The notes: a model not told the origin generated them from the sequence alone. DNA of 64,000 nt from CBDCRK01 sp965220955 (GCA_965220955.1 CBDCRK010000037.1:310001-374000); one strand, 5' to 3'. Positions 27,772-36,875 are shown, numbered from the stretch's first letter. A program made the numbers and translations.

Positions 27772-27998
27772 CAAAACCGAAGCTGTCATACTTCGAGCAA
27801 GAAGATATTCTGCATCTTGTAATTTCCGAAGAGGAGGAAGCGAACAGCATCGAGCTGAGTCCCAACATTACGGCGGAGCTGAATGAGAAAGGCGAGCTGA
27901 TTGGGATTGAGATCCTGAACGCCAGTACGTTTGTGCGCGATGCGATCATGGAGGGCGTGCAGGCAAAGGTGCTCCAGCTTATTCCTGCTGGCCAGTAG
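27768..27998 (+). CDS. DUF2283 protein, possible antitoxin
   Basis: 76 residues. LSYFEQEDILHLVISEEEEA, SIELSPNITAELNEKGELIG and IEILNAS are the DUF2283 pattern, a small beta-rich domain. Translationally coupled to the DUF4258-like gene (ATGA overlap). The pair fits a type II toxin-antitoxin layout with toxin first. Confidence 0.75.
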   Translation: MTKPKLSYFEQEDILHLVISEEEEANSIELSPNITAELNEKGELIGIEILNASTFVRDAIMEGVQAKVLQLIPAGQ

Positions 27999-28019
27999 CC
28001 CCGTCTGTCTAACTCGCTG

Positions 28020-28163
28020 ATGCGAGCGGCCGCCGAGACCTGCCGAGAGGCTGGAGGTCGTGAGATGATCTGGTCAGTGTTCGTGCCGAATAAGCTGGCG
28101 TTCCAGTTCTATGAGCGTTTGGGGGCCAAAGTTAACTGGCGAAGACCTAGGACCTCAGTTTGA
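28020..28163 (+). pseudogene. GNAT acetyltransferase C-terminal fragment
   Basis: The frame MRAAAETCREAGGREMIWSV, then VPNKLAFQFYERLGAK is the last helix-strand unit of a GNAT protein. No motif A lies upstream. A GTCTAAC box (28007-28013), the exact complement of the previous attC R' box, directly precedes it, so the fragment joins at a cassette boundary. Confidence 0.55.
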
Positions 28164-28530
28164 ACCTACTGCGGCACTAGAGAAGGACAGTACACAGGGG
28201 CAGGAGGAGGAAGATACTTTTATCTGTACGAAGTGCCATGAACAGGTCCCCTGGAGAGATAACTCCTTCGGCATGAAGCCTCGCTGCGGTCAAGTGTTTT
28301 CACCAAGCTCTCCTCCGATGAAGCTGACAAAGCGCGATAAGCGAACGGGAGAGACAGAACCCTATTACTGTGACCTCTGTAAGAGGGCCTTTCCGAGCAG
28401 GGCCGACACCCTTGAGCACGTTTGTAGTAATCACGGGATGCCAGAGTTAGAAGCCAGGGAACATGTTCGTTGGCTTAGCTCCTGTGTGCCTTGTCTTACC
28501 TGGTCGGCCGTAGCCCAGCCCCTAGGATGA
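28111..28530 (+). CDS. Hypothetical Cys-rich protein with C2H2-like finger
   Basis: Up to 139 residues; the true start is uncertain and the first about 17 codons overlap the GNAT fragment in another frame. Two possible metal sites are visible: CTKCHEQVPW...PRCG (zinc-ribbon-like) and CDLCKRAFPSRADTLEHVCS followed by NH (C-x2-C-x12-H-x4-H spacing). Not recognised; may be another cassette gene cut short by the transposon to its right. Confidence 0.35.
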   Translation: MSVWGPKLTGEDLGPQFEPTAALEKDSTQGQEEEDTFICTKCHEQVPWRDNSFGMKPRCGQVFSPSSPPMKLTKRDKRTGETEPYYCDLCKRAFPSRADTLEHVCSNHGMPELEAREHVRWLSSCVPCLTWSAVAQPLG

Positions 28531-28540
28531 CCTCCATACC

Positions 28541-29850
28541 TTAAGAGCACCTCATGTTTTGGATTGTGCAGGTCAAATATTCTTGGATCTTCACCCACCA
28601 TAACCCCCGCCAACGGGCACGGTCGAAGCCATAGCGGGTGGAGCGGGCAAAGGAACGTTCCATGAGATGCTGGCGAATGTGAATGTCTCGTTTGGCTGGC
28701 GCCCTACGACTTCTATAACGCATCATCTCCAAGACCTCCTGACGAAGATGGCGCTTGAGGGCGTCCGGTTTTGTTCTGGGTACATTGCTCCCTGAGAGCA
28801 CAGGTCCCACAAATCTTCTTGGAGGCAGAGTAGTCCAGGCTTTGGCTTTGGTGTGTAGAGATTTGCGTTTCAAGAGCTGCCCCGCGGGACAACGATAGGT
28901 GTTGGTGTCAGGGTCGTAGGGGAAGGAGGCTTGCGTACACATCTTACGCTTGGCGCTGGGCTTGGTAGCTGATTCTGCCAGGTTAGGCAGGTGAGCGGGT
29001 AGTCCACGATCCTAACAAGCCACGAAGTTCTCCACCGTCGCCTACTTGCTCTCGGCCACTACCGTCCTGGCACTGCGTTTGGGGTTGTAGGGAGGGGCAT
29101 CGAGTATGGGGAGGAGCCGATGGGCCTCATTGACATCGCCGGCGCTGACTTTCGTGGGGGGAATGACCTCGCTACAACCCTGCACCCCCCGATGGACCCC
29201 ATAACACAGCTTGGGTTTACCCCGGCGCACACTAGCTGCCTCGGGATCGGTGGGGCAAAGGTAGCCACGGTTAACTTTGCGCTACTCCCTATCAGGCTCA
29301 GCTTGCTGTGTCACTTCCTCCAGCCGGGCCTCCAGCTGCTTATAGCGGTGGTTGAGGTAACGCTTCACAGACTCAGTGTCGACTACGGAATGATTGGCAG
29401 CCTTAGCCTACACTACACTGGCATCGACAAAAATCTTGCTGCCATCGACCCGCTTCGCCTCTACACCCTGCTACACCACTGGCTCAAAGAAGCCTTTGAA
29501 TACCTCTGCCCCCCACCGCTTACGTGCTTTGGATACTACACTAGGGTTGGCAATCTCTGAGTCCAAGTCATACCCTAAAACCACAGCCACTCCAAACGTT
29601 CGGGTATCCTCTCCCTCAACTCCCGCTCTGAGCCCACGTTGTAGAGCACCAAAAGTAGCATTAACTTCAACCCAACCGGCGGGGGCACCGACACATTTCC
29701 CTTGATCCCGTACTTAGCAGCCACCTCGGCATACTCAAACTCCAAATCGATCACCTGGGCGATCCGGCGTAGGGGATGATTGGCTCGTACTCGCTTTTCC
29801 AGGCTAACCTAGCTGTAGAAAAGTTTGTCCTGGCCTGTCTTTTGCTATCC
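28541..29850 (-). pseudogene. IS1182-family transposase, multiply disrupted
   Basis: Read right to left, pieces in different frames follow an IS1182 DDE transposase. The N-terminal part is 29850-29560 (LFYS, VGLKLMLLLVLYNVGSEREL). The middle is RRGKPKLCYGVHRGVQGCSE then GDVNEAHRLLPILDA (29230-29042). The C-terminal part is DPDTNTYRCPAGQLLKRKSL, LKRHLRQEVLEMM, QHLMERSFARSTRYGFDRA (28942-28541). Several stops and shifts intervene, so the element is dead. Terminal repeats were not identified. It sits inside the cassette block. Confidence 0.75.
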
Positions 29851-29990
29851 CAGCATGAGGTAGCCCTCCTTAGCTTACCCCCATATAAGTCCTATCCAAG
29901 ACTACTCCAGAGCATTTGGGCAACAGCCCTTTAATATTGAGTCAACCTCGTCGCCACTGAAATGGGACTATTACTTAACTTTACACCTAT

Positions 29991-30029
29991 TGCTCTTTTC
30001 CGGGTCTGAGGCTAGCCTAGCCATATGGT
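29991..30029 (+). repeat. 39-base dispersed repeat, copy 2
   Basis: TGCTCTTTTCCGGGTCTGAG and GCTAGCCTAGCCATATGGT match 22131-22169 at 34 of 39 positions. The last 15 bases are also the left end (R'' and L'') of the attC-like site at 30015. Confidence 0.7.
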
Positions 30030-30081
30030 GGAGCGGGATGCAGCTTAAAGTCGTCGCGCCCTCTCACCTTAAACGCTAGGC
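30015..30081. repeat. Second attC-like site
   Basis: Outer boxes GCCTAGC (30015-30021) and GCTAGGC (30075-30081) are exact complements. Inner arms GGTGGAG and CTCACC pair with one extra G on the left arm, as in attC. The R' box is GCTAGGC instead of the canonical GTTRRRY, so it may be a degenerate or inactive site. Confidence 0.5.
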
Positions 30082-30115
30082 TTTTGATAGTGGAGGACAG
30101 CAGACGGAGGCACCA

Positions 30116-30271
30116 ATGGATGCTTGGATGGAAAGGTTAGAGGCAAAACTGCAGCAGTGGAAACCGGATACGGCTGGACAGATGAGGCAACGGGTGGCGA
30201 ATCATGGACTTGGCAGATCAGGACGCTTTGGAGATAATTATGTTAAAAACCACACTTTGCCATCAACTTGA
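30116..30271 (+). pseudogene. Small frameshifted gene before the nitronate monooxygenase
   Basis: From ATG 30116 (GGAGG upstream) the frame reads MDAWMERLEAKLQQWKPDTA GQMRQRV and then turns to nonsense. A plausible continuation (MDLADQDALEII) is in the neighbouring frame from 30204, ending at the next gene's start. One base of shift near 30195-30205 would restore about 42 residues of helical protein. Not recognised beyond that. Confidence 0.4.
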
Positions 30272-31247
30272 TATTGCCTACCCCATCTTCTCTGCCGGTA
30301 TGGGATGCGGCATGGCTGGGCCAGAGCTGGCAGCAGCGGTATCGAACGCCGGAGCTTTTGGTGTTCTGGGCATGGGAGGACTGCCCGCACCCTATATCCG
30401 CCAGCAGATTCAACGCTTGCGCAGGCTAACGAACAAACCGTTCGGGGTGAATCTCCTCTTGCCTCTTCTCCAGGAGGGGCAAGTAGAAACTTGCCTCGAT
30501 GAAAAAATTCCTGTCCTGATTCTCTTTTGGGGTGATCCTAAACCCTATGTTCGGGAGGCGCACCGCCGTGGCACTAAGGTATGGATTCAGGTGGGATCGG
30601 TTGAAGAGGCCAGGGCCGCAGGCAAGGCCGAAGTAGATGCAATCATTGCCCAGGGAGTAGAGGCCGGCGGCCATGTAAAAAGCACGACCTCATTGTCGAC
30701 TATAGTGCCGGCAGTGGTCGAGACAGTGAAGCCCATACCCGTTATTGCCGCCGGAGGGATTGCCAACGGGAGAGGCGTGGTGGCCGCGCTTAGCCTGGGC
30801 GCGCAGGCGGTATGGATGGGAACTCGGTTCCTTGCCAGTGAAGAAGCTCAGGCCACCCAGGAGTACAAGGAACGGGTAGTCAAAAGCCAAGCCGAAGATA
30901 CTGTCTATACTTCGTTGTTCGATGTAGGCTGGTCTAATGCCCCCCACCGGGTTCTGCGTAACCAAGCGATTGTGGAGTGGGAAGCCGCAGGTCGCCCGGC
31001 CAGTGGTCAGCGCCCGGGTGAAGGAAGCGTTATTGGGTCTATACCTCTGGCTGGGACCACAGTGGACCTGGTAAAATACTCGGTCTTTCCACCCATGCCT
31101 GGTTTCACAGGCGAGATGGAATACACTGCTCTCTATGCTGGGGAGTCATGTAGCCTGGTGAACCATATTAAACCTGCGGCCCAAATTGTGCGAGATGTGG
31201 TGCGAGAGGCAGAGGAGGTTATGGAAGGAATAAGACAAACTCAGTAG
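30240..31247 (+). CDS. Nitronate monooxygenase (2-nitropropane dioxygenase family)
   Basis: 335 residues from ATG 30240, which has GGAG at 30231; an in-frame ATG 12 codons earlier belongs to the broken upstream frame. FMN-binding TIM barrel: YPIFSAGMGCGMAGPELAAA, NLLLPLL, QGVEAGGHVKS (with the His used for catalysis in class I enzymes), AAGGIANGRGVVAAL and VWMGTRFLASEEA. These flavoenzymes oxidise alkyl nitronates or, in FabK-like relatives, reduce enoyl groups. Monocistronic, convergent with the MetE-like gene. Confidence 0.88.
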   Translation: MLKTTLCHQLDIAYPIFSAGMGCGMAGPELAAAVSNAGAFGVLGMGGLPAPYIRQQIQRLRRLTNKPFGVNLLLPLLQEGQVETCLDEKIPVLILFWGDPKPYVREAHRRGTKVWIQVGSVEEARAAGKAEVDAIIAQGVEAGGHVKSTTSLSTIVPAVVETVKPIPVIAAGGIANGRGVVAALSLGAQAVWMGTRFLASEEAQATQEYKERVVKSQAEDTVYTSLFDVGWSNAPHRVLRNQAIVEWEAAGRPASGQRPGEGSVIGSIPLAGTTVDLVKYSVFPPMPGFTGEMEYTALYAGESCSLVNHIKPAAQIVRDVVREAEEVMEGIRQTQ

Positions 31248-31281
31248 CATCGCCCGTTATTTTGTTACAGGATCTCATTCT

Positions 31282-32304
31282 CTATCCTCTAGTCAGTTCC
31301 TCGCGGACAATTTTGGCACCGGCAACCATAGCATATAGCTTGCCCAGGGCCATATTGCGCGGGCTCCAGCCAAAGCCACAGTCAGGATTAATATAGACCT
31401 TCTCCGGATCAGCATACTGCAACACCTGGCGAATACGCGAGGCAACATCCTCAGGCGTTTCCGGATGAAACGACTTAACGTCAATAAGGCCAGCCCCTAG
31501 CTCTCGCCCATCATTCCACTCCGGCCACTTCTCAATCTCCCCTAATTCTCGGCTGGCAAACTCCAACACGAACTGGTCTGTCTTGGCCTCCAGAGCGCCA
31601 GGAAAATAATCGCTGTAGCTACGCTTGAAGCGGGCGCGTCCGTAACGATTACCAAAGCAGATGTGAAAGGCCAGCTTGGCATTTACCCCGTTGGTAGCCA
31701 TGTTGAACAAGCGTGCCATTTCTGCTCCCGAGACGTTGCCACGCGCGGGCTCGTCAATCTGGATAAACTTTGCCCCCGCCGCTACTAACCCCTTGAGCTC
31801 GGCATTGATCACATGGGCAAACTCTTCGGCAATTTCCACTGTGTTGTTGTAGACATTTTTAGGACGAATACGAGAGCCAAAGGTCAAGGGGCCCGCACAG
31901 GTGGCCTTGGTTAGCTTCTGGGCATGGGTAATGAGATATTCAAACTCCCGCACAATCCCCAGACCCTCGGGCGCCTGAATCTTTCCCGTTGCCTCATAAC
32001 GGGTCTGCTGATCGTACCCCCAGGGGCCTGCCTTGCGAGCGGCAGGAATGGGACGAATGCCCTCAATAATGCTGTAGTAGCTATCCACATAGCCATCCAG
32101 ACGGCGTGCTTCACCGTCGGTGATAATGTCGACACCAGCCCGCTCTTGGTCAAGAATGGCAATATCAGCCGCATCGCTGAGCAATTCTTCCAGATCGTAG
32201 GGTCCCCACTCGCCACGCTCTATGAGATCCTTACAGGTGTGCCACCAACCGGGTTTGGCGTGAGAACCGACTACAGTAGTAGGCAGAATGGGCAAATCAG
32301 TCAT
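31282..32304 (-). CDS. MetE-core family protein (cobalamin-independent methionine synthase-like)
   Basis: 340 residues, matching only the C-terminal catalytic barrel of MetE. TTVVGSHAKP opens it; QIDEPARG, the zinc ligands His-x-Cys in FHICFGNRYGR, and the third Cys in NPDCGFGWSPR are conserved. This stand-alone core is used by archaeal-type methionine synthases and by enzymes acting on other thiols. It overlaps the aconitase stop-start by four bases and is the last gene of a citrate-synthase/PrpF/aconitase operon. That is an odd place for a methionine synthase, so its methyl acceptor may not be homocysteine. Confidence 0.85.
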   Translation of the reverse strand: MTDLPILPTTVVGSHAKPGWWHTCKDLIERGEWGPYDLEELLSDAADIAILDQERAGVDIITDGEARRLDGYVDSYYSIIEGIRPIPAARKAGPWGYDQQTRYEATGKIQAPEGLGIVREFEYLITHAQKLTKATCAGPLTFGSRIRPKNVYNNTVEIAEEFAHVINAELKGLVAAGAKFIQIDEPARGNVSGAEMARLFNMATNGVNAKLAFHICFGNRYGRARFKRSYSDYFPGALEAKTDQFVLEFASRELGEIEKWPEWNDGRELGAGLIDVKSFHPETPEDVASRIRQVLQYADPEKVYINPDCGFGWSPRNMALGKLYAMVAGAKIVREELTRG

Positions 32305-34226
32305 TTCTTGTCCTCCTTGTTGACAAAGCGCAGTAGCCCGCCAGCCAGCAAGATCTGACGCTGGCGCTCGGTAACTTCCAGAGAAGTCTCTAGGATGGCC
32401 TGTTTAGTAAGATTATGTACTGGTATGGTGGTGGTACCGTTCTCCAGAAGCTGCCGCAAGCCAGAGATTTCCAGTCGATCTTCTGCATCAAGGGCTTCGT
32501 ATTCGGCCTCATGGATAAAAGTCAGGGGCAGGACAGCATAGTTAATCAGGTTATCACGATGGATCCGGGCAAAGGATTTGGCCAGGATGGCTTTCACCCC
32601 AAGAGACATGGGGCATAGGGCCGCATGTTCCCGCGAACTCCCTTGGCCATAGTTCTGAGCGGCAACAAGAAAACCACCACCTCTTTCCCTGGCCCGGGAA
32701 ACAAACGTTGGATCCACATAGCGAAAGACATACTCGGTAATGGCTGGTATGTTGGAGCGTAGCGGCAATACTTGCGGGCCAGCAGGAAGAATGTGATCGG
32801 TGGAAATATTGTCCCCAAGCTTTAATAACACCTCGCCGGCCAAGCCGTCCTCCAGGTCGTCCCGGATTGGCAAGGGCTTGATATTGGGGCCACGGCGAAT
32901 CTCTACCTGCTCTGGATCAGCAGCTGGGGGCAAGATGCCTGAGTCATCCACCAGGTACTTGACCGGCAGGCGGATACGCCTCGTAGTAAATTCACGTGGG
33001 TCAGCAATTTCCCCAGCCAGGGCGGCAGCCGCACAGGCTGCCGGGCTAGTCAGGTAAACACGGTTATCAAGTCCGCCGGAGCGTCCTGGGAAATTGCGAT
33101 TGAAGGAGCGCAGCGCCACTGCTCCCGAGGAGGGCACCTGACCCATGCCCGCACAGGGCCCGCAGGCCGACTCCAAGATGCGGGCGCCAGCAGCAATCAA
33201 ATCTGCTAGGGCTCCATTGCGGGCAATCATCTGCAGTACCTGACGCGAGCCTGGACTCATCACCAAACTGACACGCGGGTGAATAGCCCGACCTTTCAGC
33301 ATGGTCGCCACAGTCATTAAGTCGCTATACGAGGAGTTGGTGCAACTGCCAATGGCTACCTGATTGACCGGAATACCAAGCACGTCCCGCACCGGACAGA
33401 CATTATCCGGACTATCAGGCTGAGCAATCAGGGGTTCCAGGTTATCAAGATCAATGCGCAGGGTTTCATCATACGTGGCATCAGGATCAGAGGCCCACTC
33501 CAGGAAGTCAGGCTCCCGCTTCTGGCGTTTGAGATAGGCCAGAGTACGTTTGTCACTGGGAAAAATCGACGTGGTTGCGCCCAATTCGGCCCCCATGTTG
33601 GTGATGGTAGCGCGTTCTGGAACATCCAAAGTTGCAACTCCCGGACCGCAATATTCCAGCACCCGTCTCACTCCGCCCTTTACTGTCAGGCGCCGCAGAA
33701 TCTGCAAAACAATATCCTTAGCGGTTACACCGGGCTGCAACCGGCCGTGGAGTTCCACACCCAGAACCTTAGGCATATGCAGGTAGTAGGGACTACCGGC
33801 CATAGCAATGGCTACATCCAGCCCACCAGCACCAATGGCCAGAGCACCCAGGCCACCACAGGTGGGCGTATGACTGTCGGTCCCCAGCAGGGCAGTACCG
33901 GGAACGGCAAAACGTTCGAGATGCACCTGGTGGCAGATTCCATTGCCTGGTCGGGAGTAATGAATCCCGTATTTGGCTGCTACATCCTGCAGGTAGATAT
34001 GGTCGTCGGCGTTACGGAAATCGCCTTGCAGCATGTTGTGATCAACGTAGCTCACCGAAAGCTGGGTCCGCACCCGGGGTACGCCGGTAGCCTCAAACTG
34101 CAAATAGCACAGGGTACCAGTGGCGTCCTGGGTCAGGGTCTGGTCAATGCGAAGGGAAATTTCTTTACCCGGGATCATTTCTCCACTAGCCAGGTGTGAG
34201 CGAATAATTTGCTGTGTCAAGTTCAT
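32301..34226 (-). CDS. Aconitate hydratase-family protein, short single-chain type
   Basis: 641 residues, the short Aquifex/Geobacter-like aconitase form. The [4Fe-4S] ligands are Cys in AIGSCTNSSYSD and the pair in ESACGPCAGMG. GTDSHTPTCGGLGALAIGAG and the swivel-domain QNYGQGSSREHAAL are present. It could isomerise citrate/isocitrate or dehydrate methylcitrate. Translation is coupled on both sides (ATGA overlaps with prpF and the MetE-like gene). No leuC/leuD pair is seen in the window, so an isopropylmalate role is not excluded. Confidence 0.92.
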   Translation of the reverse strand: MNLTQQIIRSHLASGEMIPGKEISLRIDQTLTQDATGTLCYLQFEATGVPRVRTQLSVSYVDHNMLQGDFRNADDHIYLQDVAAKYGIHYSRPGNGICHQVHLERFAVPGTALLGTDSHTPTCGGLGALAIGAGGLDVAIAMAGSPYYLHMPKVLGVELHGRLQPGVTAKDIVLQILRRLTVKGGVRRVLEYCGPGVATLDVPERATITNMGAELGATTSIFPSDKRTLAYLKRQKREPDFLEWASDPDATYDETLRIDLDNLEPLIAQPDSPDNVCPVRDVLGIPVNQVAIGSCTNSSYSDLMTVATMLKGRAIHPRVSLVMSPGSRQVLQMIARNGALADLIAAGARILESACGPCAGMGQVPSSGAVALRSFNRNFPGRSGGLDNRVYLTSPAACAAAALAGEIADPREFTTRRIRLPVKYLVDDSGILPPAADPEQVEIRRGPNIKPLPIRDDLEDGLAGEVLLKLGDNISTDHILPAGPQVLPLRSNIPAITEYVFRYVDPTFVSRARERGGGFLVAAQNYGQGSSREHAALCPMSLGVKAILAKSFARIHRDNLINYAVLPLTFIHEAEYEALDAEDRLEISGLRQLLENGTTTIPVHNLTKQAILETSLEVTERQRQILLAGGLLRFVNKEDKK

Positions 34227-35407
34227 GAGCTATGAGCCTCAAACCAGGGGTTGCCTTGCAGATATTGTTGTGGCACCAGGATATAGCCTTCCATAATGCG
34301 GCGGGCTGTACGTTGGGTGGTGACGCTTTCGGCATGCCACTCCACCCCACGCCGCTTTACCTTGGCGCCAACCTCCATAGTGCCAGCCGGATGGCCAATG
34401 CGTAAGTGCTCCGGTGTTGCTGCCCGAGATACCTCGTGCACCACCGTACCCTCCACGGCCGCGGCTACTGCCATGCACATTGAGGCAGTACCCGGGAAGG
34501 TCCGGTGAGTATTACCCATCGAGAGCGCACGCGCTACCAGGTCAACCTGCTCCGCTGTGACCATTTTATCCCCACTACTCTGGTAGGGTGCCGGGGGGGC
34601 AACCAGGGCAACTTTGGGAATGGCCCTCACCTTGTCCCGCGCCTGCTCCACATTTTCTGCTAGGCCAAGTAGCACCGCACCGTAACAGCGGATCTCTTCC
34701 AACCGGGCCTGTAGGACACTATCACGATCAAGATCCGGCGCTAGGCGTGTAGCCTCTGCTCCCAATTCCGCAGCCCGAACATAAACCATAGGCAGGGCGG
34801 CATCAACCAAGGAGATAGTCAGCTGACGGCCATCGGCCAGAGTGATCGGCTGGCGCGCCATACCGGTGGGTAAGAGTTTACCCCCCAGTGAACCGCCAGG
34901 ATCCAGATACTCAAGGGTAATGCGGGCTCCCGGTGCTGGCACGCCATCAATAGTATAGCCACCTTCGACTTCAGCCTGACCATTGCGTACCGGGATATGA
35001 GCAATGTACCGTTTGCCGGTGTTAGTAGCCAGAACCTGCACCCTGGTCACCGGCTCAACAGGCGACACTAAGCCTTCATCAATGGCAAAGGGTCCTACCG
35101 CCGCCGACATATTGCCACAGGTGCCACTCCAATCGATGAAAGGTTTATGCACGTCCACCTGTCCAAAGGTAAAAGTCACATCACTGTTAGCCTCGGGGCT
35201 ACGACCAATAATGACTACCTTGCTAAGGGAGGATAGGCCTCCACCAAGCCCATCGATCTGCCGTCCATGCGGATCAGGACTGCCCAGGGCCGCCAGCATA
35301 ATGCGCTCGCGGGTTGTTTGGTCGTAGGGGGCCAGGGCTTCTTCAGTGAAGCATACGGCCCGGCTAGTCCCCCCTCGCATAAACACCGCCGGAATTTTCC
35401 TCTGCAT
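34223..35407 (-). CDS. prpF: PrpF family isomerase (2-methylaconitate cis-trans isomerase-like)
   Basis: 394 residues, the diaminopimelate-epimerase-fold DUF453/PrpF family. MRGGTSRAVCF near the start, DGLGGGLSSLSKVV, and the catalytic-loop WSGTCGNMSAAVGPFA with its Cys are diagnostic. PrpF moves the double bond of trans-2-methylaconitate made by AcnD in the methylcitrate cycle. Adjacent citrate synthase and aconitase support that setting, but no prpB lyase is in the operon. GGAGAACC precedes the ATG. Confidence 0.85.
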   Translation of the reverse strand: MQRKIPAVFMRGGTSRAVCFTEEALAPYDQTTRERIMLAALGSPDPHGRQIDGLGGGLSSLSKVVIIGRSPEANSDVTFTFGQVDVHKPFIDWSGTCGNMSAAVGPFAIDEGLVSPVEPVTRVQVLATNTGKRYIAHIPVRNGQAEVEGGYTIDGVPAPGARITLEYLDPGGSLGGKLLPTGMARQPITLADGRQLTISLVDAALPMVYVRAAELGAEATRLAPDLDRDSVLQARLEEIRCYGAVLLGLAENVEQARDKVRAIPKVALVAPPAPYQSSGDKMVTAEQVDLVARALSMGNTHRTFPGTASMCMAVAAAVEGTVVHEVSRAATPEHLRIGHPAGTMEVGAKVKRRGVEWHAESVTTQRTARRIMEGYILVPQQYLQGNPWFEAHSS

Positions 35408-35457
35408 GGTTCTCCTTGCTCTCAGGCTGGATTCCAGAGTTAAGTCGCCCTAAGCGG

Positions 35458-36582
35458 TTAAGCCACCGTAACCTGCCGGCCGCGTTGACCTACATAGAGT
35501 GCCCGCGGCCGGATCAACCGGTTATTGGCGTACTGCTCTATAATGTGGGCCGACCAGCCAACAATGCGCGTGCTGGCAATCACATTAGTAAAAATGTTCA
35601 AGGGAAAGCCTAAGTGGTATAGCACGGGTGCCGCAAAGTAGTCGACATTAGCAATAATTCCCTTGGTCTCTTTCATGCGCTGCTCGGCTGCAGTAGCAAT
35701 AGCAAACCACTTGTCATCACCGCTGGCCTCGCCCAACTTCTGAGCCATACCGCGCAACTGGCTGGCTCGTGGGTCACCAGCGCGATAGACCCGGTGTCCG
35801 AACCCTGGCAGCTTGCGCTTGGCAGCCAGCGCCTCGTCTATGTGCCCTGGGGCACGCTCAGGAGCTCCCATTTCCATTAGCATACGCATAACGTCGTCAA
35901 TAGCGCCGCCATGTAGTGGTCCTTTGATAGCACCAATACCCGCTACCACCGCCGAGTAAAAGTCAGACTCCGTGCCCACCACCACCCGACAAGCAAAGGT
36001 CGAGGCATTGGTTTCGTGTTCGGCATATAGAATCAGCGCGGTCTCAAAAGTGCGGATAGTGGTCTCGTCCGGTCGTTGCCCAGCAAGCATGTAGTAATAA
36101 TTGGCAGCATGACCCAGGGAGGGATCTGGTGCTATCGGCTCCTGGCCTGTCTGCAAACGAGCCTGCGCTGTCACAATGGTTGGCATCTGGGCGGTGAGGC
36201 TCTTGGCCTTGCGCAGGACGCCTGCGGGACTGATATCATCAGCGTTATTATCCATGGTCCCTAGCATGGACACTGCTGTGCGCAAGCCCGCCATAGGATG
36301 AGCTGAAGACGGTATGGCACGCAGCAAGTCTATGACCTCTTTTGGTAGGGCCCGTCGGCTTGCCAGGTCAGCGCTGAAGGTCTGAAGCTCGTCGGCACTT
36401 GGCAGATGATCGTGCCACAATAAGAATGCCACCTGCTCATATGTCAGCGTCTGGGCAATGTCATGAATATTGTAACCACGAAAGGAAAGCTCCGGGACCG
36501 ACCCATCAATGAAGGCAATGCTGGACTCGCAGGCCAGTACCCCTTCAAGCCCTGAAATCACCTGATTGGATGCTTCGCTCAT
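35458..36582 (-). CDS. Citrate synthase / 2-methylcitrate synthase
   Basis: 374 residues, the short type II form. The catalytic residues are His in IKGPLHGGAIDD, His in PGFGHRVYRAGD and Asp in NVDYFAAPVLYHLG. It condenses oxaloacetate with acetyl-CoA or propionyl-CoA; the downstream prpF suggests the latter, but motifs alone do not decide. GGAGGTGGATC before the ATG is the ribosome-binding site, directly preceded by a G6/C6 hairpin. First gene of a four-gene minus-strand operon. Confidence 0.93.
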   Translation of the reverse strand: MSEASNQVISGLEGVLACESSIAFIDGSVPELSFRGYNIHDIAQTLTYEQVAFLLWHDHLPSADELQTFSADLASRRALPKEVIDLLRAIPSSAHPMAGLRTAVSMLGTMDNNADDISPAGVLRKAKSLTAQMPTIVTAQARLQTGQEPIAPDPSLGHAANYYYMLAGQRPDETTIRTFETALILYAEHETNASTFACRVVVGTESDFYSAVVAGIGAIKGPLHGGAIDDVMRMLMEMGAPERAPGHIDEALAAKRKLPGFGHRVYRAGDPRASQLRGMAQKLGEASGDDKWFAIATAAEQRMKETKGIIANVDYFAAPVLYHLGFPLNIFTNVIASTRIVGWSAHIIEQYANNRLIRPRALYVGQRGRQVTVA

Positions 36583-36593
36583 GATCCACCTCC

Positions 36594-36608
36594 GGGGGGC
36601 AACCCCCC
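36594..36608 (-). promoter_or_regulatory. GGGGGG-TTG-CCCCCC hairpin abutting the citrate synthase ribosome-binding site
   Basis: A perfect six-pair G/C stem with a three-base loop lies immediately upstream of the Shine-Dalgarno GGAGGT in the transcript. It could modulate initiation or protect the 5' end. Function not known. Confidence 0.4.
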
Positions 36609-36875
36609 GCCTCCATCTACTGTGGAGTTTTTAAAGGTCATCTCCTATAGCCTGAGCAATAGGGATAAGTAAGAACTCGGATTTCCTACACCCAGACTGC
36701 CTCTGCTCTAAGTAAGCACTTATCCATCCCGAACGCGATTCTAGGTGAGCCCCTAACCGTGGTCAACGCCATCTCAAACATGACTTCTGGCTTCTTGCTT
36801 GTCTTTCGGATTTCGCTTGTAGTATAGTAAGCCTGCCTTGACGGCAATGAGCAAGAGAAAGAAAAGGAGAGTGCT

